Notes under the pieces: generated by a model
The model's input: only the letters and a program-made list of their open reading frames with translations
Database searches by the model: none
What the model was told of the DNA's origin: nothing
NCBI RefSeq assembly: GCF_020400585.1
Contig: NZ_JAINVF010000007.1
Coordinates: forward strand, 62,001-126,000
Length of the DNA: 64,000 nt
Reading direction: 5' to 3'
Source of the DNA: Streptomyces sp. NK08204
Lineage (GTDB): Bacteria; Actinomycetota; Actinomycetes; Streptomycetales; Streptomycetaceae
Made by a program: the position numbers and the translations under genes
Shown: piece after piece, positions 25,586 to 35,141 of the stretch
How positions within the stretch are numbered: position 1 is the first letter of the stretch
Layout of the letters: the number at the start of each line of letters is the position of its first letter

Positions 25586-26527
25586 ATGGCCGCGAACAAC
25601 CGCCGCATGTCCGGCAAGAAGGGCGCGCAGGTCGGCAGCGGCGGCAAGCGGCGCCGGGGCCTGGAGGGCAAGGGGCCGACCCCGCCCGCCGAGATGCGCA
25701 AGGGCCACGCCAAGCAGCGCGCCGCCGCGGCCAAGGCCCGCCGCACGCAGGGCCGCCCGCAGCAGCGCCGGGGCGCCGGCAGGTCGGCGTCCGAGCTGGT
25801 CGTCGGCCGCAACCCGGTCATCGAGGCGCTGCGCGAGGGCGTGCCGGCCTCGACCCTCTACGTGCAGCAGTTCATCGACAACGACGAGCGCGTCCGCGAG
25901 GCCCTCCAGCTCGCCACCGAACGCGGTGGCATCAACCTGATGGAGGCCCCGCGTCCCGAGCTGGACCGCATGACGAACGGCCTCAACCACCAGGGCCTCG
26001 TCCTCCAGGTCCCGCCGTACGAGTACGCGCACCCCGAGGACCTCGCCGACGCCGCCTACGACGAGGGCGCCGAGCCGCTGATCGTCGCGCTCGACGGCGT
26101 CACCGACCCGCGCAACCTCGGCGCGGTCGTCCGCTCGGTCTCCGCCTTCGGCGGCCACGGCGTCGTCGTCCCCGAGCGCCGTTCGGCCGGCATGACCGCC
26201 GGTGCCTGGAAGACGTCCGCCGGTACGGCCGCCCGTACCCCGGTCGCCCGCGCCACCAACCTGACCCGGGCGCTGGAGGCGTACAAGAAGGCCGGGATGA
26301 CGGTCGTCGGCCTGGCCGCCGACGGAGATGTGGAACTCGGCGACCTGGAGGCCCTCGAGGGGCCGGTCGTCATCGTGGTCGGCAGCGAGGGCAAGGGCCT
26401 GTCCCGCCTGGTCAGCGAGACGTGCGACGCCCGGGTGCGCATTGCGATGCCCGGTGGCGCGGAGTCGCTGAACGCGGGTGTGGCGGCGGGGATCGTGCTG
26501 TACGAGGCGGCACGCCGACGCGCCTGA
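25586..26527 (+). CDS. rlmB: 23S rRNA 2'-O-ribose methyltransferase RlmB (SpoU family)
   Basis: A 313-residue SPOUT enzyme. Residues 1-65 are a Lys/Arg/Gly-rich RNA-binding extension typical of actinobacteria. Then comes the SpoU substrate-binding domain ([14 protein letters not shown]) and the knotted methylase core with [30 protein letters not shown] and [20 protein letters not shown]. It methylates G2251-type positions of 23S rRNA. It follows cysS, as in most actinobacteria. Confidence 0.92.
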   Translation: MAANNRRMSGKKGAQVGSGGKRRRGLEGKGPTPPAEMRKGHAKQRAAAAKARRTQGRPQQRRGAGRSASELVVGRNPVIEALREGVPASTLYVQQFIDNDERVREALQLATERGGINLMEAPRPELDRMTNGLNHQGLVLQVPPYEYAHPEDLADAAYDEGAEPLIVALDGVTDPRNLGAVVRSVSAFGGHGVVVPERRSAGMTAGAWKTSAGTAARTPVARATNLTRALEAYKKAGMTVVGLAADGDVELGDLEALEGPVVIVVGSEGKGLSRLVSETCDARVRIAMPGGAESLNAGVAAGIVLYEAARRRA

Positions 26528-26655
26528 ACAGGCGTCCGAGACCCCACCCGTAAGGGGTGATTCTGGCGTCCACCCGGTGTTCGGGACGAGCTTGACGGAG
26601 TCCGGACACATCCGGCCGGTCAAAGCAGTGTCCTAACTCCTCGTCACTCGGTTAG

Positions 26656-28497
26656 ATGAGTGTGGACACCAGAACACCCCGCACACCCACGGGGGACCGC
26701 TCGTCGGGATTCCAGTCCGGGTTCGACGACGCTCCCGCGCTGAGCATGGTGAAGGTGCCGAGCGATCCGGCGCAGGTCATCGTCAATCACGCCAGCTTCC
26801 GCGTGCAGCTGGGCGCCTCGGCCAAGCGCGGCCAATACCCGCGGATCGCCCGGCATGCGAGCGCCGGCCAGGACACCGCGCACATTCCCGCGGTGGGCGG
26901 CGCGGGCCGGGCGGGCCGCCGTCGCCCCGTCGTCTGGAGCGGCCGGTCCGCCCCCGACGACACCGGCGCCCACCGGCTGCTCCAGGCCGTGCGGGGCAGC
27001 AGCGTCCGCCACCCCGACGACCCCGCCGCCGAGGCCGGTGCCACCCAGGTCATCCCGCGCGTCGGCACCGGCTACGCCGACGCCTACGACGACCTCGACC
27101 AGACCGTCCAGACCTCGGTGGTCGGTCACCAGCGCACCGCCTCCGACGACGGCACCCGCCTCCTGCCGCACATGCGCACGGCCGGCAGCGCCTATGACGA
27201 CCCCCCGTACGGAGAGTCGTCCTACGGCGAGTCGTCCTACGGCGAGTCCCCATACGAGGAGTCCCCATACGGGGACTCCCGATACGGCGGCGAGTCCCTG
27301 TACGGGGAGTCCCGATACGGCGGCGAGTCCCTGTACGGCAAGTCCCCCTACAGCGCCTTCCCCTACGGCGAGTCCCTCTACAGCACCTCCCCGTACGGCG
27401 AGTCCCCCTACTCCGACGACGAGTCCGGCCCTTACGACGACCACCCGGTGGACCCCGACGACACCGGCGCCGCCAAGCGTCAGGGCGACGACCCGGCCCG
27501 GCACGCCTACTACCCCGGCCGCCGTATGAACCTGGGCGTCGTCCTCCTCCCGCTGCGCATCTTCCTCGGCTTCATCTCCATCTACGCCGGCATGGGCAAG
27601 CTGTGCGACCCCGTCTACTTCGACGGCGGCAAACGCGGCTCCATGGTCAAGTGGCTCAACACGCTGCACCCGTGGGACGTCGCCGAGCCGTTGCACCGGT
27701 TCGCCCTGCACCACCCGGTCGGTTCCGGCCTGGTGATCGCCTTCCTCCAGGTGGTCGTGGGCGTCCTCACGATCCTCGGCTGCTGGCAGCGCGTGGTGGC
27801 CGTCGTCGGGGCCCTGCTCTCCGCCGCCCTCATCGTCACCGTCAGCTGGAAGGCGGTCCCCGCGTACGACACCCCCGACATCATCTACCTCGCCGCCTGG
27901 TCCCCGCTGATCATCGCGGGCGCCCCCGTCTACTCGGTGGACGGCCGCCTCGCGGGCACCGCCTGGCGGCGGCTCGGCCCCCGCGCCGACATCTGGGGGC
28001 TGCGCCGCTACGTCCTGCGCCGTGGCGCCCTGATCACGGCCGTCACGGTGGGCCTCACCCTCCTCGTCGGCTCCCTGCTCGGCGGTGCCGTCCGCGACTC
28101 CAGCCGTGTGGTCGTGCCCGGCCCCGGTGAGGCCCCGCGCAACAACCTGCCGGGCTCCGCGCTCCCGCAGGAGCCCGGCAAGCGGCACCGCAGCACGCCA
28201 CCGGCCCCCGCCTCACCCACGGACGGCGCGACGACGGCCGGCGCGAGTCCCTCCGGTGCGTCGACGACCCCGGACGCGACCCGGACCTCCGGCGCCACGA
28301 CCACCATTCCCAGCCAGACCCAGGGCACCACGGGCCAGGCCCCGCCCCGCCACTCCTCCCCGGCGGGCGGCGCCCCCAGCACGACGGCGGGCCCGACGGG
28401 CGGCACCACCGGCAGCCCCACGGGCGGCAGCACGAGAAGCACCGGCGGCAGCTCCTCGACGGGGCAGCCGGGTCTGGTCGGCGGCCTCCTCGGCTGA
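26656..28497 (+). CDS. DoxX-family membrane protein with PYGES-repeat N-terminus
   Basis: A 613-residue protein in three parts. Residues 1-285 are hydrophilic and disordered, including about twelve copies of a five-to-seven residue unit like PYGES, SYGES or LYGES (bases about 27205-27420). Residues about 292-475 contain four to five membrane segments of the DoxX type (LRIFLGFISIYAGMGKL, VIAFLQVVVGVLTILGCW). The remainder is another membrane segment and a Ser/Thr/Pro/Gly-rich tail. DoxX proteins are quinone-type or redox membrane partners; here the role is unknown. ATG 26656. Confidence 0.75.
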   Translation: MSVDTRTPRTPTGDRSSGFQSGFDDAPALSMVKVPSDPAQVIVNHASFRVQLGASAKRGQYPRIARHASAGQDTAHIPAVGGAGRAGRRRPVVWSGRSAPDDTGAHRLLQAVRGSSVRHPDDPAAEAGATQVIPRVGTGYADAYDDLDQTVQTSVVGHQRTASDDGTRLLPHMRTAGSAYDDPPYGESSYGESSYGESPYEESPYGDSRYGGESLYGESRYGGESLYGKSPYSAFPYGESLYSTSPYGESPYSDDESGPYDDHPVDPDDTGAAKRQGDDPARHAYYPGRRMNLGVVLLPLRIFLGFISIYAGMGKLCDPVYFDGGKRGSMVKWLNTLHPWDVAEPLHRFALHHPVGSGLVIAFLQVVVGVLTILGCWQRVVAVVGALLSAALIVTVSWKAVPAYDTPDIIYLAAWSPLIIAGAPVYSVDGRLAGTAWRRLGPRADIWGLRRYVLRRGALITAVTVGLTLLVGSLLGGAVRDSSRVVVPGPGEAPRNNLPGSALPQEPGKRHRSTPPAPASPTDGATTAGASPSGASTTPDATRTSGATTTIPSQTQGTTGQAPPRHSSPAGGAPSTTAGPTGGTTGSPTGGSTRSTGGSSSTGQPGLVGGLLG

Positions 28498-28511
28498 CGT
28501 CCGGAAACCGA

Positions 28512-28550
28512 AAGAGCCGCCCCGTACCGGAAAGGCACGGGGCGGCTCTT
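28512..28550. terminator. bidirectional terminator
   Basis: AAGAGCCGCCCCGT / ACGGGGCGGCTCTT form a perfect 14-base stem between the convergent DoxX and nucleotidyltransferase genes. Confidence 0.85.
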
Positions 28551-28556
28551 CGACGG

Positions 28557-29288
28557 CTACCGCCCCAGAGTCGAGAGCTCCTTGGCCGCCTCCGTCAGGT
28601 CCTTCGCCGTATCGATGGCCCGCCAGTAGGCGCCCTGCGGAAGGGGGAACCCCGCAAGCTTCCGCTCCCGGGCCAGTCGGGGGAACGTGGTCCGCTCGTG
28701 GTCCCCCCGCTCGGGCAGCATCCCGGCGAACTCGGGCGAGAACACGTACACGCCGGCGTTGATCTCAAAGGTCGACGGCGGAGCCTCGATGAAGTCGGTG
28801 ATGTGGCCGAACCCGTCGGTCTTCACCGCACCCCACGGAATCCGCGGACGCGCCAACGCCAGGGTCGCCACGGCGTCCCGCTCGGTGTGGAAGTCGGCCA
28901 TGTCCCGCAGGGAGAAACGGGTCCAGATGTCGCCGTTGGTGGCGTACCAGGGCTGGTCCGGGTGGGGGAGACGCGCGGCGGCGTACTTGAGGCCGCCGCC
29001 GCGGCCGAGAGGCTCGGTCTCCACGACGGTGGTGACGGACACGGGCAGGTCGGCCGAGTCCAGCCACTTCTGCAGGACCTCGGCGAGGTGGCCGCAGGAG
29101 ACCACCACGTCCGTCACGCCTTCCTCGGCGAGCCAGACCAACTGGTGACCGATGATCGGCGTGCCCGTGCCGGGAATCTCGACCATCGGCTTGGGCCGGT
29201 CGTCGGTGTAGGGACGCAGCCGTGAGCCCTGGCCACCGGCCAGGATGACGGCTTGAGTGGGGCGGGAGGCGGCGTTCGGATGGGTCAT
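28557..29288 (-). CDS. sugar-1-phosphate nucleotidyltransferase
   Basis: A 243-residue GT-A-fold enzyme. The signature AVILAGGQGSRLRPYTDDRPKPMVEI binds NTP and sugar phosphate; ATNGDIW holds the metal-binding Asp, and EINAGVYVF is conserved. It makes an NDP-sugar such as GDP-mannose or dTDP-glucose; the exact base and sugar cannot be told. ATG 29288 is preferred over GTG 29297. TACAGT lies just upstream, consistent with a leaderless mRNA. Confidence 0.85.
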   Translation of the reverse strand: MTHPNAASRPTQAVILAGGQGSRLRPYTDDRPKPMVEIPGTGTPIIGHQLVWLAEEGVTDVVVSCGHLAEVLQKWLDSADLPVSVTTVVETEPLGRGGGLKYAAARLPHPDQPWYATNGDIWTRFSLRDMADFHTERDAVATLALARPRIPWGAVKTDGFGHITDFIEAPPSTFEINAGVYVFSPEFAGMLPERGDHERTTFPRLARERKLAGFPLPQGAYWRAIDTAKDLTEAAKELSTLGR

Positions 29289-29421
29289 GTCCCGCACTGT
29301 ACGTGGCGCCCCGGCCGGGGCCGGCGCCGCTAGGCGGTCCTTGAAGTGCGGTCACCCACTTCCCGACCGCCGCTTGCCCGGTACCGGCCCGGTACCGGGC
29401 GGGACAGCGGCGTACCGCGGC

Positions 29422-29883
29422 TCAGCTGCGCGCGGCCAGCACGCCCGAGGCGAAGGCCGTGTCGCACACCGGGCGGGCGTACGACTGCGCGCGGGAGGCG
29501 CCGTAGATGCGTACCGCGGTACGGCCCAGGGCGCGGGCGATGGAGGAACAGTGCCGGGCCAGCGCGGGGTGGCCGTTGACCGCCTGCTGGAGGTGGGTGA
29601 GGACCACGCCCGGGTTCTTGTCCTGCAGTTCGGCCATCAGCTCGTCGCGGAGCACGTCCTGCGGGGCGCGGGCGGCCGTCCTGGAGGGCACCTCCGCCGC
29701 GGAGACGTCCGTGGCGGTGAGCACCGAACTGGAGGGGCTTCCCGTCCAGTCGACCCGGGTGACCGCGAGGGTTCCGGAGAGCACCAGGACGACGGGCAGG
29801 ACGAGGGCGAGAGTGCGGCCGATCCGGCGGGCAGGGCCGCCCCGGTGGCCGCGTCGCGTCTGAGGGGTGGTGGAGTGCTTCAC
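29422..29883 (-). CDS. small exported/membrane-anchored protein
   Basis: A 153-residue protein. A basic N-terminus (MKHSTTPQTRRGHRGGPARR) leads into one membrane segment LALVLPVVLVLSGTLAV. Two Cys (CSSIARAL and VCDTAF) in the outer domain could form a disulfide. No family is recognised. GTG start. It is leftward, between the nucleotidyltransferase gene and the msiK terminator. Confidence 0.6.
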   Translation of the reverse strand: MKHSTTPQTRRGHRGGPARRIGRTLALVLPVVLVLSGTLAVTRVDWTGSPSSSVLTATDVSAAEVPSRTAARAPQDVLRDELMAELQDKNPGVVLTHLQQAVNGHPALARHCSSIARALGRTAVRIYGASRAQSYARPVCDTAFASGVLAARS

Positions 29884-29998
29884 GCGTGTGAGGGTAGCGC
29901 CCCGTAATGACGCGAAGACATTCAGTCACTCTAATGGGCGATGAGATCACGCCTCGTTCTGGGTATAGGTTGACGCTCTCCGCCTGACCGGCGGCAGC

Positions 29999-30034
29999 GC
30001 AGAGGGCCCCGCAGGTGTCTGCGGGGCCCTCTGC
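29999..30034. terminator. msiK terminator
   Basis: A perfect 16-base stem, GCAGAGGGCCCCGCAG / CTGCGGGGCCCTCTGC, has loop GTGT, ten bases past the msiK stop. Confidence 0.88.
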
Positions 30035-30044
30035 GTCGTATGCG

Positions 30045-31181
<1,137 letters not shown>

Positions 31182-31240
31182 GGTGAATGGGCCCCCTTCT
31201 ACCGGCAGGAACGTGCCGGACGATCCGTTGTAGGAAGGTG

Positions 31241-31256
31241 GTCGGTGTAGTCCACG
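31241..31256. promoter_or_regulatory. candidate DasR site (dre) upstream of msiK
   Basis: GTCGGTGTAGTCCACG contains the core GGT-N-TAG-N-CCAC of the dre consensus AGTGGTCTAGACCACT. It lies 60 bases before the msiK start. It is weaker than the nagK sites but lies in front of a gene tied to chitobiose uptake. Confidence 0.45.
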
Positions 31257-31398
31257 CGAGTGAACCGGATCAGGACGGTACCTGCCGTTCACCACATCTG
31301 TCAGCACCCGGGCGACTGTGAACTTCGCGGGAATTCCCGGCCGGGCCGGGGCGGGACGTGGGTACACTGCACAGACACACACCCCGGGGTGTGTGCAC

Positions 31399-31472
31399 GC
31401 CTCCTTAGCTCAGCTGGTCAGAGCACCGCTCTTGTAAAGCGAAGGTCGTCGGTTCGAATCCGACAGGGGGCT
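31399..31472 (+). tRNA. tRNA-Thr (anticodon TGT)
   Basis: A full cloverleaf. The acceptor stem GCCTCCT pairs with AGGGGGC, the D-arm is AGCTCAGCTGGTCAGAGC, and the anticodon stem CGCT/AGCG carries loop CTTGTAA (anticodon TGT). The T-arm GTCGG-TTCGAAT-CCGAC closes it. CCA is not encoded. TACACT about 31 bases upstream is a promoter candidate. Confidence 0.95.
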
Positions 31473-31492
31473 CCGCCTCCAGCAAGGGAAAT

Positions 31493-31521
31493 CGCCCCCA
31501 CGATCTTGGACCGTGGGGGCG
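31493..31521 (+). terminator. terminator after tRNA-Thr
   Basis: CGCCCCCACG / CGTGGGGGCG form a 10-base stem followed by TTGTG, 20 bases past the tRNA. Confidence 0.75.
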
Positions 31522-31645
31522 TTGTGCGAAACGCGAGAACCGTCCGATCGCCTCTGGGGCCCGGTGGGCTGCGGCGTGGTGGGTACACGAAGTAGGGAAG
31601 TGTCCCTGTACGACGTACGACCCATGTTCGGGGAGGTGAACCCCG

Positions 31646-32119
31646 ATGACGTTGCCTGTCAGGCGCCGCCCCGGCAGCCTGCTGGAGAGGGCGATGCCGT
31701 TCGGATGGGGTGAACCCGTCGCCGCTCAGTTCGAAGACTTGTTCGAGCGTATGAATCGGCTGATGGAAGGTGCCGCCTCTGTTCCGGCCGCGATGGCCTG
31801 GGCGCCCGCCGCCGACATGCGGGAGACCGACGACTCGTATGTGATCGAGGCGGAACTGCCGGGTATCAAGCGCGACGACATCGACCTCGAGATGAGCGAG
31901 CGCGAGCTGCGCATCACTGGTGAGTTCAAGGAGCGGGAGCGTGAGGGCGTCCTGCGTCACAGCACCCGCCGCAGCGGCCGTTTCGAGTACCAGGCGCTCC
32001 TGCCCGCCGACGTGAAGTCGGAGGACGTCAGCGCGACGCTCTGCGACGGACTGCTGACCGTCACGGTGCCGAAGGCGCAGGCCACCAAGCCGCGCCACAT
32101 CGAGATCACCGAGTCCTGA
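31646..32119 (+). CDS. small heat-shock protein (Hsp20/alpha-crystallin)
   Basis: A 157-residue chaperone. The alpha-crystallin domain is at about residues 48-140: DSYVIEAELPGIKRDDIDL at its start and the C-terminal-arm GLLTVTVPKA with KPRHIEI. The N-terminal arm has MPFGW and FEDLFERMNRLM. It holds unfolding proteins under heat stress. GGGGAGGTG precedes ATG. A GTACGACGTAC palindrome at 31608-31618 lies 28 bases upstream and could be an operator. Confidence 0.9.
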   Translation: MTLPVRRRPGSLLERAMPFGWGEPVAAQFEDLFERMNRLMEGAASVPAAMAWAPAADMRETDDSYVIEAELPGIKRDDIDLEMSERELRITGEFKEREREGVLRHSTRRSGRFEYQALLPADVKSEDVSATLCDGLLTVTVPKAQATKPRHIEITES

Positions 32120-32223
32120 CGCAAGGAGGAGACGCGCGGGACGGCCGGCCCGCGCGGACCGGCCGTCCCGCGGGGGACCCGAGAGGCCGTACGCGGGCTC
32201 GGCGACAGCTGTGCGGGGGCGTC

Positions 32224-32436
32224 ATGAGAGTCGAACTGCTCCAGCAGGCCGCCGACGTGCTGTTCGGCGTGCCGGACGAGACGCACGAGGAGATCATCGC
32301 GCTCATCGACGCGGTCTCCCACGACACCACGACCCAGGAAGCGGACCTGTCCGCGGTCTTCGGCCAGTGGTGCTGGCTGGTGTACACCGTGCACGGCGAC
32401 GTGGTCGAGGTGCTGGACGTCGGCTGCGTGAGGTGA
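32224..32436 (+). CDS. small conserved protein, possibly RelE/ParE-like
   Basis: A 70-residue protein. The second half, QWCWLVYTVHGDVVEVLDVG, looks like the terminal strands of RelE/ParE-fold proteins. No antitoxin gene is visible next to it, so toxin activity is not claimed. The stop overlaps GTG 32433 of the next frame (GTGA), indicating coupling. Confidence 0.55.
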   Translation: MRVELLQQAADVLFGVPDETHEEIIALIDAVSHDTTTQEADLSAVFGQWCWLVYTVHGDVVEVLDVGCVR

Positions 32437-32444
32437 CCGGAGCC

Positions 32445-32954
32445 ATGGCGCGGACGGCCGTCGACGGTGACGACCTCGTCGTAGTCCTGACCTGGCGGGA
32501 GAGACTGGCCGCGCGGCGCCGCGAGGTACGGGTGCCCCTGGCGGCGGTGTCGCGGGTGACCGTGGAGCCGGACTGGTGGCGCGCCCTGCGCGGAGACCCG
32601 GCGCGGGGGGTGTGGATCCCCGGGAGCCGGTGCATCGGCACGCGCGTCCACCTCGGAGGTCCGGATTTCGTCGTCCTGCGGCCGGGCCGGCCCGCCGTCT
32701 GCGTCGAACTGCGGCCCTCCGCGCCGTTCCGTCTGCTCGCCGTCTGCGCGCCGAGCCGTACGGAGGCGGAGGCGAGGGCACGCTCGCTGGTCCGGGCGGC
32801 ACCGCGGCTCGACACGTCCACGCCGTGCCGGCAGCCGCTCCCGGTTCGGGAAGAGGTGTCCGCACGGGCGCCGGGAGAACTGCCCGGCGACGACTCCCGT
32901 CGGCCGGCCCTCCCGGAATGTCGATCGCGCGTCCGACGGCACCGGCGTGCGTGA
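32445..32954 (+). CDS. unknown beta-rich protein (bacterial PH-like)
   Basis: A 169-residue protein with alternating strands: DLVVVLTWRERLAARRREVR, VPLAAVSRVTVEPDWW, and DFVVLRPGRPAVCVELRPSA. This resembles short bacterial PH-domain proteins. The last 50 residues are Arg/Pro-rich and probably disordered. The start may be ATG 32445 or the overlapping GTG 32433. It is coupled on both sides by GTGA overlaps. Confidence 0.55.
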   Translation: MARTAVDGDDLVVVLTWRERLAARRREVRVPLAAVSRVTVEPDWWRALRGDPARGVWIPGSRCIGTRVHLGGPDFVVLRPGRPAVCVELRPSAPFRLLAVCAPSRTEAEARARSLVRAAPRLDTSTPCRQPLPVREEVSARAPGELPGDDSRRPALPECRSRVRRHRRA

Positions 32955-33616
32955 ATCGGCTCATGCGAATCAACCGGGGCCTGAACGCCGTGTGGGCGTT
33001 CGTGCGCAGTGCTCCCGGCACGTACGTGTGGCTGGGGATCCTGTTCGTCACGACCGTCGCCCTGCACCACATGTCGCCGGAGTTCGAGCAGGACTTCCTG
33101 CGGCAGCGTTCCACGAACATCCATGAGCTGTCGCACAACCCGGTGCAGGTGCTGGTGGCGAGCGCGATGTGGATCGACAGTGGGCACTGGTTCCCGTACG
33201 CCTTCCTGTACACGGTCTTCCACGCGCAGGCCGAACGCTGGCTGGGTACGGCCCGCTGGCTGGCGGTGTGCACACTGGCGCACGTGCTGGCCTCGCTGAT
33301 CAGCGAGGGCATCCTGCTGAAGGCGATCCGGGACGGGATCGCCCCGTACTCCGCGGTCAACACCATGGACATCGGGGTGAGTTACGCGCTGAACGGGGTG
33401 ATCGGGGTGCTCGCCTACCGGCTCGCGCCGCCGTGGCGGTACGCGTATGTCCTGGTGGTGCTGGTGGTCTTCGGGCTGCCGCTGACCGGGGGGCCGACCT
33501 TCACCGATTTCGGGCATTTCGTCTCCCTGCTGATCGGACTGGCGTGCTGTCCGCTGGTCAGGGGCTGCGGAAAAGCATGGAATCCGAAGGAGACACTGGC
33601 CGCTCCCAGGGATTAA
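32951..33616 (+). CDS. rhomboid-like membrane protein
   Basis: About 221 residues with five to six membrane segments. FHAQAERWLG and IGVSYALNGVIG occupy the places of the rhomboid WRxxT-loop and the GxSG serine motif, and FGHFVSLLIGL resembles the catalytic-His helix. The Ser and His are present, but the second Gly of GxSG is Tyr, so protease activity is uncertain. The start is GTG 32951 (overlapping the upstream TGA) or ATG 32963. The C-terminus has a CCPLVRGC cysteine cluster. Confidence 0.65.
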   Translation: MNRLMRINRGLNAVWAFVRSAPGTYVWLGILFVTTVALHHMSPEFEQDFLRQRSTNIHELSHNPVQVLVASAMWIDSGHWFPYAFLYTVFHAQAERWLGTARWLAVCTLAHVLASLISEGILLKAIRDGIAPYSAVNTMDIGVSYALNGVIGVLAYRLAPPWRYAYVLVVLVVFGLPLTGGPTFTDFGHFVSLLIGLACCPLVRGCGKAWNPKETLAAPRD

Positions 33617-33626
33617 CGTCCCGCGC

Positions 33627-35033
33627 ATGAGCAGCTCGGCAAGCAGTGCCGTCAACGGCGGCATCTCCTTCTGGTTCGCGGACGACGGCCTCCCGGCGAT
33701 GCGGGAGCCGCTGCCCGGGGACGCCACGGCGGACGTGGTGATCGTCGGCGGCGGGTACACGGGCCTGTGGACGGCGTACTACCTGAAGAAGGCCTCCCCC
33801 TTCCTGCGGATCACCGTCCTGGAGCAGAAGTTCTGCGGTTACGGCGCCTCCGGACGCAACGGCGGCTGGTTGTACAACGGCATCGCGGGCCGCGACCGGT
33901 ACGCGAAGCTGCACGGCCACGAGGCCGCTGTACGCCTGCAGAAGGCGATGAACGACACCGTGGACGAGGTCGTCCGGGTCGCCGGGGAAGAGGGCGTCGA
34001 CGCCGATGTGCACAAGGGCGGTGTTCTCGAAGTCGCCACCACTCCGGCCCAGTTGGCGCGGTTGAGGGCATTCCACGAGCGCGAGCTGTCGTACGGCGAG
34101 AAGGACCGCGAGCTGTACGGCGCCCGGCAGACCGCCGAGCGGATCCGGATCGCCGACGCGGTCGGCTCGGCCTGGACCCCGCACGGGGCCCGGCTGCACC
34201 CGGTGAAGCTGGTGAAGGGGCTCGCGGCGGTCGTGGAGGCCCTCGGCGTCACCATCCACGAGGCGACACCGGTCACGGAGATCCGTCCCAAGCACGCGGT
34301 CACCCCGTACGGCACGGTCCGCGCACCCTACGTCCTGCGCTGCACCGAGGGCTTCACGGCGTCCCTGAAGGGGCAGCGGCGGACCTGGCTGCCGATGAAC
34401 TCCTCCATGATCGCCACCGAGCCGCTGTCGGACGGGCAGTGGGCGGCGATCGGCTGGGAAGGCCGGGAGACGCTCGGGGACATGGCGCACGCCTACATGT
34501 ACGCGCAGCGCACGGCAGACGGCCGGATCGCGCTCGGCGGGCGCGGGGTGCCGTACCGCTTCGGCTCGCGGACGGACAACGACGGCCGTACGCAGGAGGT
34601 GACCATCGAGGCCCTGCGCGAGATCCTGGTCCGCTTCTTCCCCGCCCTGGCGGGTGTGCGGGTGGAGCACGCCTGGTCGGGTGTGCTGGGGGTGCCGCGC
34701 GACTGGTGCGCCACGGTCACCCTGGACCGGTCCACGGGCCTGGGCTGGGCGGGCGGCTACGTCGGCTCGGGCGTCGCCACCACCAACCTGGCCGCGCGCA
34801 CGCTGCGCGACCTGGTCCAGCAGGACTCGGGGCAGGCCGGCCGCACCGAGCTGACCGAGCTGCCCTGGGTGAACCACAGGGTCCGCAAGTGGGAGCCGGA
34901 GCCCTTCCGCTGGCTCGGCGTACAGGGCATGTACGCCACCTACCGCGCCGCCGACCAGCGTGAACGCCTGCGGCCCGGTATCGGGTCGTCGCGGCTGGCG
35001 AAGGTGGCGGACCGGGTGGCCGGGCGGCACTAG
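33627..35033 (+). CDS. FAD-dependent amine/amino-acid oxidoreductase (DAO family)
   Basis: A 468-residue flavoenzyme. The dinucleotide motif is VVIVGGGYTGLWTAYYLKK (about residues 36-54), followed by VLEQKFCGYGASGRNGGWL, the conserved SGRNGG of gamma-glutamylputrescine-oxidase-like DAO proteins. The C-terminal FAD strand is near WAGGYVGSGVATTNLA. The substrate is probably an N-substituted amine; this is inferred only from family. The gene starts ten bases after the rhomboid-like gene stop. Confidence 0.85.
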   Translation: MSSSASSAVNGGISFWFADDGLPAMREPLPGDATADVVIVGGGYTGLWTAYYLKKASPFLRITVLEQKFCGYGASGRNGGWLYNGIAGRDRYAKLHGHEAAVRLQKAMNDTVDEVVRVAGEEGVDADVHKGGVLEVATTPAQLARLRAFHERELSYGEKDRELYGARQTAERIRIADAVGSAWTPHGARLHPVKLVKGLAAVVEALGVTIHEATPVTEIRPKHAVTPYGTVRAPYVLRCTEGFTASLKGQRRTWLPMNSSMIATEPLSDGQWAAIGWEGRETLGDMAHAYMYAQRTADGRIALGGRGVPYRFGSRTDNDGRTQEVTIEALREILVRFFPALAGVRVEHAWSGVLGVPRDWCATVTLDRSTGLGWAGGYVGSGVATTNLAARTLRDLVQQDSGQAGRTELTELPWVNHRVRKWEPEPFRWLGVQGMYATYRAADQRERLRPGIGSSRLAKVADRVAGRH

Positions 35034-35141
35034 GGCCGCCGGACAGGTCCCGGAAAGCCCCCGCTGAGGCGCCCGCCGCACCGGGCGCCTCTGGGGGGTG
35101 TGCCGAGCCGCGGGGCGCGGCCGGGCGGCTTGCCGGGCGGG

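Noticed and set aside
32224..32436. toxin-antitoxin system
   Set aside because: The RelE-like resemblance is weak and the downstream coupled gene does not look like an antitoxin.
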